From NCBI GenBank assembly GCA_025456205.1, contig JALOLA010000018.1, positions 1-40,281 on the forward strand: 40,281 bases of DNA, in the 5' to 3' direction. Both the position numbers and the translations under genes were made by a program. The notes under the pieces were generated by a model. The model saw only the letters and a program-made list of their open reading frames with translations, was not told the DNA's origin and did not search any database. This DNA is from Acidobacteriota bacterium (GTDB lineage Bacteria > Acidobacteriota > Aminicenantia > UBA2199). Each line of letters begins with the position of its first letter. Position 1 is the stretch's first letter. Below, in pieces: positions 31,942 to 37,906 of the stretch.

Positions 31942-31970
31942 ATTATATATCAGCGCCCGCAGGCAGTCAA
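31942..31970 (-). promoter_or_regulatory. Promoter of the argS-ABC unit
   Basis: TTGACT (31970-31965), exact 17-nt spacer, TATAAT (31947-31942) inside TATATAAT. Expected +1 is about 31935, just before the leader-ORF ATG at 31932. Confidence 0.8.
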
Positions 31971-32022
31971 CCCCGAAACGCTTTGCTTGAGAGCTTCTGC
32001 GGGTCGCGGCCCGCCCGCGGCC

Positions 32023-32490
32023 TCAGTGGAGGATGGCCTTCTCCCTTTCCAGCACCAGGGCGAAGGCCTCGGCTTCGTCGCGGGCGTCCTTGAGGGCCGC
32101 CGCGAGGTCGCAGCCGCCGGTAAGGCGGGCGAGATGGGCCAGGGTCTTCAGGTGCAGGCCGATGTCGCGGTCGTCGCTCATGATCAGGAAGATTACGTGC
32201 ACGGCCTTGCCGTCGGGGGCCTTGAAATCGATGCCCTGGCGCACCAGGGCCATGGCCAGGAAAAACTCGGAAAACTCGTCGCAGAAGATATGGGGTGTGG
32301 CCACGCCGCGGCCGATGCCGGTGGACTGGACGCTTTCGCGCTTGACGAACAGGCGCTTCACCCGGCGGGCGTCGGCGATCACCCCTTTTTCCTTGAGGAA
32401 ATGGGCAAAGTCGCCGTACAGGTGGTTGGTGTCCTTGCATGTATCACAGAGGTAAACGTTCTCTTTCTTCAGGTAGTTGGCCAGTTTCAT
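32023..32490 (-). CDS. PTS EIIA type-2 (PtsN/IIA-Ntr-like) domain protein
   Basis: A 155-residue single-domain protein. The active-site block GIGRGVATPHIFCDEFSEFF (58-77) contains the phosphorylatable His at about 67. It is followed by ALVRQGIDFKAPDGKAVHVI and a SDDRDIGLHLKTLAHLARL helix typical of the family. N-terminal residues 10-30 (CDTCKDTNHLYGDFAH) carry two Cys and a His not usual for IIA-Ntr. No sugar-specific IIB or IIC is nearby, so a regulatory role is more likely than transport. The ATG at 32490 overlaps the upstream gene by 1 nt (TGATG) and has AGAAGGAG 6 nt before it. Confidence 0.9.
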   Translation of the reverse strand: MKLANYLKKENVYLCDTCKDTNHLYGDFAHFLKEKGVIADARRVKRLFVKRESVQSTGIGRGVATPHIFCDEFSEFFLAMALVRQGIDFKAPDGKAVHVIFLIMSDDRDIGLHLKTLAHLARLTGGCDLAAALKDARDEAEAFALVLEREKAILH

Positions 32491-32858
32491 CAAATGCTCC
32501 TTCTCGTGTCGTCGGCAGTGGCGAAGGTCCGGTCCGGCCCGGCGCAGACCAGGACCGCGTCGCCCAAGTCGTCGCGCTCCAGGCGCAGCCCGGTGCCCCA
32601 GGGATCGACCAGCGCGTCGGCCCGGGGCAGGAAGCGCGGCAGCAGCGCCTCCAGGGCGGCGGGCAGCCCGCCGTTCTCCTCGGCATAGGCGTCGAGGGCG
32701 GCCTGCACCTGGAGCAGGATGGGCTCCAGCGTCGCCGCCTTGGCCGCGTCCAGACGGGCCGGGGCCGCGGCGGCGGATCCCGCCGGCCGGCCCTTGGCCG
32801 TGGCGATCACCAGCACGAGCGCCAGGGCGACCAGGATGACCAGCAGGATGTAACGCAT
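32490..32858 (-). CDS. GspG-like C-terminal domain protein with a membrane anchor
   Basis: A 122-residue protein with one N-terminal hydrophobic helix (ILLVILVALALVLVIATAKG). Its periplasmic part shows the pattern of the type II secretion major pseudopilin GspG: helix LQVAALDAYAEENGGLPAAL (about 50-69), then DPWGTGLRLERDDLGDAVLV and CAGPDRTFATADD, the last matching the GPDGxxGTxDD calcium-site block. The prepilin peptidase motif (Gly-Phe-Thr-Xaa-Xaa-Glu) is absent, so it is not processed like a pseudopilin. Co-transcribed with the PtsN-like gene. Function unknown. Leaderless start likely at the ATG at 32858. Confidence 0.75.
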   Translation of the reverse strand: MRYILLVILVALALVLVIATAKGRPAGSAAAAPARLDAAKAATLEPILLQVQAALDAYAEENGGLPAALEALLPRFLPRADALVDPWGTGLRLERDDLGDAVLVCAGPDRTFATADDTRRSI

Positions 32859-32864
32859 GAACCC

Positions 32865-32893
32865 ATTCTATGCAAGTGAAAAAATAATTACAA
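32865..32893 (-). promoter_or_regulatory. Promoter of the GspG-like/PtsN-like unit, leaderless type
   Basis: TTGTAA (32893-32888), exact 17-nt spacer, TAGAAT (32870-32865), 6 nt, then ATG at 32858. The -35 hexamer is also the last Leu codon and the TAA stop of the upstream HAD gene. The spacer contains a T-run (TTATTTTTTC). Confidence 0.7.
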
Positions 32894-33967
32894 GCCAACC
32901 GCGGCAAGAAAAGCGAGCGCCGCCAAAGCCCGGCCGCGGCAGCCGGCGGAAGTGAATTTTCCCGCGCGCGGGTCGATCTCCTGAACCAGGAAACCGTCCG
33001 CTCCGCCGTGGGCCAGCTCCACCAGGCGCCGGATCGCGCCTCCGGCCCGGCGGTCGATGACCAGGCGCAGGCGGGTGGCGGGGAACGCGGTCAGCATTTC
33101 GAAGTCGTTGCTGCTGTCGCCGGCGACCAGGACCGGCTCGCCGCCGAGCCGGCGGCGGATATTGGCCACCTTGCCCCGGCCGAGGTTGGGGCGCAGTCCC
33201 GGAGCCAGGGCGCCGCCGAAGCGGTCGCCCGCGATCTTCAGCTCCATGCCGATGACCCGCCGGCAGGGAAAGCCGGTCAGGTCGATCGCCTTCTCCACCA
33301 GCTGGCGGTTGCTGGCGCTGGAGACCACCACCTCGCCGCCGCGCTGCTGCCAGCAGGCGGCCAGCTCCCTCATCTCGGGATAGAGGCGGATACCGCTGGT
33401 CCAGTCGTAGCGCCAGCGCCGTTGCGGGTCGACCAGGGCCCGGCGCCGGACGGGCGCGCGCAATTCGCCGTTGATGGCCGCCGCGGCCAGGCGGTCGAAC
33501 TCGGTGAGCGCCAGTCCCCGCAGCAGGGTGTTCACCCAGGGATAGGCGAACGCGCAGCCGATGCCGGGGGTCTCTTCTAGCGCCCGGTTCATGGCCAGCA
33601 GCCCCGAGGTGAAGACGCGGTAGTCTTTGTCGACGCCGCGGCCGCGCGCCGGCAGCGGCCGCCGCTGCAGCCGCTGCAGGGCGGAAAAGACCGCCGCCTT
33701 CATGCGCTGCAGGGGATAGGGCCTGCCGCCGACGTTCACGCGGCCGATGCCGTTGATGCGATCGGGGACCGTGGCGGCCATGGCAACGGCGTCGACGCGA
33801 AAGGCCAGGTCGAAGGCCAGGCGCCGCAGCAGCGCCTCGCCGACGTCGTTGAAGGCGCAGGTGTTGTCCCAGTCGAAGACCGCGATCTCGCCGGGGCGCA
33901 CCCCGTCCAGCAGCCTGCTCAGCTCTTCGTGGTTGCGCCGGCTCCAGTTGCGTCGCTTCAGCTTCAT
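32888..33967 (-). CDS. HAD-superfamily hydrolase (phosphatase)
   Basis: A 359-residue cytosolic protein with the four HAD motifs: I, AVFDWDNTC (29-37, nucleophile Asp32 and acid/base Asp34); II, VVVSSASN; III, the Lys of GMELK; IV, VAGDSSNDFEML. The long insert between motif I and II (about 40-230) forms a helical cap, as in subfamily I phosphatases acting on small phosphomonoesters such as phosphoserine or phosphorylcholine. The substrate cannot be told. The ATG at 33967 lies 6 nt after a -10 box without Shine-Dalgarno sequence. Codons upstream belong to the frame of the divergent intergenic region and are not coding. Confidence 0.88.
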   Translation of the reverse strand: MKLKRRNWSRRNHEELSRLLDGVRPGEIAVFDWDNTCAFNDVGEALLRRLAFDLAFRVDAVAMAATVPDRINGIGRVNVGGRPYPLQRMKAAVFSALQRLQRRPLPARGRGVDKDYRVFTSGLLAMNRALEETPGIGCAFAYPWVNTLLRGLALTEFDRLAAAAINGELRAPVRRRALVDPQRRWRYDWTSGIRLYPEMRELAACWQQRGGEVVVSSASNRQLVEKAIDLTGFPCRRVIGMELKIAGDRFGGALAPGLRPNLGRGKVANIRRRLGGEPVLVAGDSSNDFEMLTAFPATRLRLVIDRRAGGAIRRLVELAHGGADGFLVQEIDPRAGKFTSAGCRGRALAALAFLAAVGL

Positions 33968-33973
33968 GGGCAC

Positions 33974-34002
33974 ACAATAGTCGACTTGCGGCACGTTTGC
34001 AA
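33974..34002 (-). promoter_or_regulatory. Promoter of the HAD hydrolase gene, leaderless type
   Basis: TTGCAA (34002-33997), exact 17-nt spacer, TATTGT (33979-33974; 4 of 6), 6 nt, then ATG at 33967. Confidence 0.55.
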
Positions 34003-34028
34003 TCCTTGTTCCCGGCCGCGGGGTGAGG

Positions 34029-34057
34029 TTTGCATAAATAGGGAAAATTGCTATGAT
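34029..34057 (+). promoter_or_regulatory. Promoter of the M28 peptidase gene
   Basis: TTTGCA (34029-34034; or TTGCAT with 16-nt spacing), 17-nt spacer, TATGAT (34052-34057). Expected start about 34064. The leader of about 28 nt contains GGGAGG before the ATG at 34092. Confidence 0.65.
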
Positions 34058-34091
34058 GAGGATTCTCAAATCGCGTTGATCGGGAGGCTCG

Positions 34092-35606
34092 ATGGCGGAC
34101 ATGAAAAAGAGCTCGCTGGCCCGCGCCACCCTGCTTTTTTCGATCCTGGTTTTTTTTGCGCTCATCGCCGGCTGGGCGAAGGCGACCGACGGCGCGGCGG
34201 CAAAGGTCCAGGTGGGGTGGAAGAGCATCGGCGAGGCGGTCCTGATGGACACCGTCCGCGAGCTGTGCTCGGAAAAGTATTCCGGCAGGCTCACCGGGAC
34301 GAAGGGTTATAATGATTCCGCCGAGTGGCTGGCCGGGCGGCTGGCCGGGGCGGGGCTCAAGCCCGGCGGCGACGGCGGCGCTTTTTTCCAGGAATTCCCC
34401 AATCCCTACACGCTGGTCCTGCCGGGCGCCGAACTGGCTCTGCAGTCGGCGCATGCGGACGGTCCCCGGGAAATCCCCTATGAGATCGAGGCCGATTTCT
34501 TTCCCGGCTCCACTTCGGACAGCGGCGAGGTGACCGCCGGGGTGGTCTATGTCGGCTACGGCATCACGGCGCCGGAGCTGGGGTACGACGAATACGCGGG
34601 CATCGACGCCAGGGACAGGATCGTCCTGATGGAGCCCGAGGTGCCGGTGGATCCCGGGAAGCAGCCGCAGGAGTTCGCCCGCTGGCGCCCCTATTCGTTC
34701 CACCAGTACAAGATGGACAATGCCCGCGCCCACGGCGCCGCCGGGGTTCTCTACAATTATCCCATCGTCAATCCCAACTGCTCGTTCAACGCCGGCCTGC
34801 TGTGGACCGCCGTCGGCGACAGGGTGGTGGCCGATATCTTCGCCGGCAGCGGCCGCGACCACGGCCGGGTGCTGAAGGCGCTCTGGAAGAAGCGCCGGCC
34901 GCGGTCATTCGCCACCGGCAGGATCGCGCGCATGAAAAATATCAGCGAGCATCACCCCGAGGGGATCGGCAGGAACGTCATCGCCTGCATGGAGGGAAGC
35001 GACCCCGCGTTGCGGGATGAGGTCATCGTCCTTTCCGCCCACCTGGACCATTTGGGTAGGAACCCGTCCCTGATGCCCGGCGCCAACGACAACGCTTCGG
35101 GCGTGGCCGTGGTCATGGCCGTGGCCGAGGCGCTGGCGCGATCGGGGCTGCAGCCCCGGCGGACCGTGGCCTTCATTTTCTTCGGGGACGAGGAGCAGGG
35201 GGTCCGGGGTTCGGAATTCTACCTGAAGCATGTGCCGCCGCATTTGAAAAAGATGAAAGCGCTGATCAACCTGGACGGCGTCGGCCGCGGCAAAAAGATC
35301 CATGCCCTGGCGGCCAAGAATTATCCCGGGCTCTGGAAATATTTCGCACGGGCCAACCGCGCGTCAACGAAGCTCGATGTCGCCAGGGGGTATTTCCACA
35401 ACCGGGCGCGGCCGCGCCTCGACGCCGCCCATTTCATGTGGGCCGGCGTCCCGACGATCTCCTTTTCGGCCGGCGACGCCCCCGAGCTGCCCTATCCCGT
35501 CTACCACACGCGCCATGACCGCCCCGATATTCTGACGCCGGGGATCATGGCCGACCTGGGAAGGCTCATCTTTGCCGCCCTGGCCGACCTCGCGGAGTGC
35601 CGCTAG
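34092..35606 (+). CDS. Exported M28-family zinc aminopeptidase with PA-type insert
   Basis: A 504-residue protein. Signal/anchor segment at 11-31, a PA-like domain at about 140-275 (GVVYVGYGITAPELGYDEYA, then NARAHGAAGVLYNYP), then the M28 catalytic domain. The two-zinc site is complete: HLD (His317, Asp319), GANDNASG (bridging Asp333), DEEQG (Glu367 catalytic, Glu368), LINLDGVGR (Asp395) and VYHTRHD (His472). It is expected to remove N-terminal residues from peptides outside the cytosol, in line with a protein-degrading lifestyle. Monocistronic; GGGAGG precedes the ATG. An alternative start at Met4 is possible. Confidence 0.93.
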   Translation: MADMKKSSLARATLLFSILVFFALIAGWAKATDGAAAKVQVGWKSIGEAVLMDTVRELCSEKYSGRLTGTKGYNDSAEWLAGRLAGAGLKPGGDGGAFFQEFPNPYTLVLPGAELALQSAHADGPREIPYEIEADFFPGSTSDSGEVTAGVVYVGYGITAPELGYDEYAGIDARDRIVLMEPEVPVDPGKQPQEFARWRPYSFHQYKMDNARAHGAAGVLYNYPIVNPNCSFNAGLLWTAVGDRVVADIFAGSGRDHGRVLKALWKKRRPRSFATGRIARMKNISEHHPEGIGRNVIACMEGSDPALRDEVIVLSAHLDHLGRNPSLMPGANDNASGVAVVMAVAEALARSGLQPRRTVAFIFFGDEEQGVRGSEFYLKHVPPHLKKMKALINLDGVGRGKKIHALAAKNYPGLWKYFARANRASTKLDVARGYFHNRARPRLDAAHFMWAGVPTISFSAGDAPELPYPVYHTRHDRPDILTPGIMADLGRLIFAALADLAECR

Positions 35607-35615
35607 GGGCCGCTT

Positions 35616-35643
35616 TTGCAAATTCCCGGCCATTCTGTATAAT
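35616..35643 (+). promoter_or_regulatory. Promoter of recD2 (and its leader ORF)
   Basis: TTGCAA (35616-35621) inside the palindrome TTTGCAAA, 16-nt spacer, TATAAT (35638-35643). Expected start about 35650. The leader contains GGGAGG (about 35669-35674) positioned for the ATG at 35678. Confidence 0.7.
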
Positions 35644-35677
35644 GGCCCCTGGTCACGTATTCCCGCTGGGAGGCCCG

Positions 35678-35722
35678 ATGAGTCCCGTTGTTTTCACGCC
35701 GGTTTGTACGGCTGCAGGCTAA
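35678..35722 (+). CDS. Possible 14-residue leader ORF MSPVVFTPVCTAAG before recD2
   Basis: The only ATG with a good ribosome-binding site (GGGAGG, 3-4 nt spacing) after the recD2 promoter opens a 14-codon ORF in a different frame from recD2. It ends TAA at 35720-35722, and a recD2-frame TTG starts one base later (TAAGTTG). It is either a coupling leader peptide or the true recD2 start separated by a 1-nt frameshift or sequence error. Confidence 0.45.
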   Translation: MSPVVFTPVCTAAG

Positions 35723-37898
35723 GTTGGCATCGTTCAAGGTCAAGGTCAGCCGCAAGATCTTCATCTCCGAGGAAACCGGCTTCGGCGTGTTCCGGGTGAC
35801 GGTCGACGGCAGCCGCGAGAGCCGGGTGATCGTCGGCAGCCTCTCTTCCCTGGGCGAGGGCGACATGCTCGCCATCGAGGGCGAGGAGTCGCTGCACCCG
35901 CGCTTCGGCAAGCAGATCAAGGTCAGCGCCTTCGAGTTCATCAAGCCCCAGGACGGCGAGGGCATCGCCCGCTACCTCTCCTCGGGGCGCTTCAAGGGCA
36001 TCGGCAGAAAGACGGCGCAGAAGATCGTCGATCACTTCAGCCAGGACACGTTCGCGGTCCTGGAGAACGATCCCGAGCGGCTGCGCGAGGTCCCGGGGCT
36101 GAAACGGTCGGTGATCGAGACCATGCGCCAGAGCGCCAGCGCCAGCCGGGTCCTGCGCGACCTGACCGTGCGCCTGACCCCCTTCGGTGTCGGCCAGGAG
36201 CTGGTCTTCCGCATCTGGCGCGAGTTCGGCGACCTGGCGCCGGCGCTGGTCGAGAGCGACCCCTTCCTGCTGATCGAGCGCGTGCGCGGCGTCGGCTTCA
36301 AGATCGCCGACACCATCGGCCGGGCCATGGGCATCGCCAAGACCGCGCCGCAGCGCATCCGCGCCGGCATTTTTTTCATCATGGACCAGGGCGAATTCCA
36401 GCGCGGCGACCTGTATGTTCCGCGCGACGAGCTGCTGAAGAAATGCTCCTGGCTGCTCGATGTCGTCGACAGCGACGTGAACGCCGTCCTGGAGGCCATG
36501 CTCGAGCGCTCCGAGCTGAGGAGCGCCGCCATTCCCGAGGCCTGCATCCTCAAGCCGCAGAACGAGCTCATTGAAAAGGCGGCCGCCCGCCGGCTGTTCC
36601 AGCTCGCCCAGGGCCCTTTTTCCGACGCGGAGCCGGCCGTGAATTTCGAGGCGGTCTTCGAGAAGCTGGCCCTGGAGCTCACCGCGGAGCAGAAGCAGGC
36701 GGTGCTGGCCGCCGTGCGCAACCGGCTGACCATCATCACCGGCGGCCCGGGCACGGGCAAGACCACCATCATCCGCGCCATCATCGAGATCCTCCGCGCC
36801 AACCAGCGGCCGGTCCTGATCGCCGCCCCGACCGGACGCGCCGCCAAGCGCATCGAGGAGAGCTCGCTCTGCCAGGCCTCGACCATCCACCGCCTGCTGA
36901 AGTTCAACCCCGAGACGGGCCAGTTCGTGCACAATGCCCAGAACCCGCTGCCGCCGGGGGCCGTCATCGTCGACGAGTTCTCCATGGTCGACTCGTTCGT
37001 CCTCTACTCGCTGCTGCAGGCGCTCAGCGACGACACCCAGCTGATCATCATCGGCGACAAGGACCAGCTGCCGTCGGTGGGCCCGGGCAACGTCCTGCGC
37101 GACATGATCCAGAGCGGCTATTTCCACATCATCTACCTGAAGCGCAACTTCCGCCAGGACCAGGGCAGCCTGATCGTGGAGAACGCCTTCCGCGTCAACA
37201 GCGGCGAGCCGCTTCTCTTCCCCGCCCCCGACCCGGCGGCGGACTTCGTTTTCCTGGCGGTGCGCGAGGAAACCCAGGTGGCGGAGAAGGTGGAGCGCAT
37301 CCTCCGCTTCTACCAGGACGACTACCCCTTCAATTCGCCGTCGCTGCAGGTCCTGGTGCCCATGTACCGCGGCGAGGGTGGCATCGACCGCATCAACCAG
37401 ATGGTGCAGGAGAAGTTCAATCCCGGCCCGTTCCTGCTGCGGCGGGAGAAGACCGCCTTCAAGCGACTGGACAAGGTCATGCAGACGCGGAACGATTACG
37501 ACAAGGGGGTCTTCAACGGCGACCTGGGGACGGTAGCGGACTACCATGCCGGCGACAAGCTGCTGCTGGTCGACTATGACGGCTGGATCGTCGAGTACGG
37601 GCCCGAGGACCTGGACGAGCTGACCCTCTCCTACGCCGTCTCGGTCCACAAGTCGCAGGGCTCGGAATACGACATCGTGGTGCTGTGCCTCCTGCCCGGG
37701 CACGCGCGCATGCTCAGCCGCGAGCTGTTCTACACGGCCATCACCCGGGCCAGGAAAAAGTTGATCCTGCTTTCCGACGAGGCGACCGTCGCCCGCGCCT
37801 GCGCCAACGCGCAGCCGGTGCTGCGCCGCACCCTGCTGCCGCAGCGCCTGCGCGAGATGTTCGAGGCCGGCCCGCCCCCGGGCGGGCCTGTGGTATAA
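35688..37898 (+). CDS. recD2: RecD2-type superfamily 1B DNA helicase
   Basis: A 5'-3' DNA helicase of the RecD-like family found without RecBC. 736 residues from TTG 35688. An N-terminal OB-like domain (FKVKVSRKIFISEETGFGVF), helix-hairpin-helix repeats (FKGIGRKTAQKIVDHF, then EVPGLKRSVIETM and ERVRGVGFKIADTIG), then the motor: Walker A GGPGTGKTTIIRAI (about 352-365), APTGRAAKR, DEFSMVD, GDKDQLPSVGPGNVLRDMI, NFRQ, VSVHKSQGSEYD and LFYTAITRARKKL. Start uncertain: TTG 35688 (13 nt after GGGAGG) or TTG 35724 directly after the leader ORF, which would begin MASFKVKV and suits the family better. Its stop TAA lies in the mutS -10 box. Confidence 0.93.
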   Translation: MFSRRFVRLQAKLASFKVKVSRKIFISEETGFGVFRVTVDGSRESRVIVGSLSSLGEGDMLAIEGEESLHPRFGKQIKVSAFEFIKPQDGEGIARYLSSGRFKGIGRKTAQKIVDHFSQDTFAVLENDPERLREVPGLKRSVIETMRQSASASRVLRDLTVRLTPFGVGQELVFRIWREFGDLAPALVESDPFLLIERVRGVGFKIADTIGRAMGIAKTAPQRIRAGIFFIMDQGEFQRGDLYVPRDELLKKCSWLLDVVDSDVNAVLEAMLERSELRSAAIPEACILKPQNELIEKAAARRLFQLAQGPFSDAEPAVNFEAVFEKLALELTAEQKQAVLAAVRNRLTIITGGPGTGKTTIIRAIIEILRANQRPVLIAAPTGRAAKRIEESSLCQASTIHRLLKFNPETGQFVHNAQNPLPPGAVIVDEFSMVDSFVLYSLLQALSDDTQLIIIGDKDQLPSVGPGNVLRDMIQSGYFHIIYLKRNFRQDQGSLIVENAFRVNSGEPLLFPAPDPAADFVFLAVREETQVAEKVERILRFYQDDYPFNSPSLQVLVPMYRGEGGIDRINQMVQEKFNPGPFLLRREKTAFKRLDKVMQTRNDYDKGVFNGDLGTVADYHAGDKLLLVDYDGWIVEYGPEDLDELTLSYAVSVHKSQGSEYDIVVLCLLPGHARMLSRELFYTAITRARKKLILLSDEATVARACANAQPVLRRTLLPQRLREMFEAGPPPGGPVV
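37869..37888. promoter_or_regulatory. GC palindrome just upstream of the mutS -10
   Basis: GGCCCGCCC (37869-37877), centre CC, GGGCGGGCC (37880-37888): 9-nt perfect arms inside the last recD2 codons. There is no U-run, so it is not a standard terminator. It occupies the place of a mutS -35 element and could be an operator or an RNA hairpin at the recD2 3' end. Confidence 0.4.
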
Positions 37899-37899
37899 T
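37891..37899 (+). promoter_or_regulatory. Extended -10 promoter of mutS, leaderless type
   Basis: TGG-TATAAT (37891-37899) is an extended -10 (TGnTATAAT) with no recognisable -35. The ATG of mutS begins 7 nt later at 37907. The recD2 stop codon TAA (37896-37898) lies inside the hexamer. Confidence 0.6.
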
Positions 37900-37906
37900 C
37901 GCAGCC

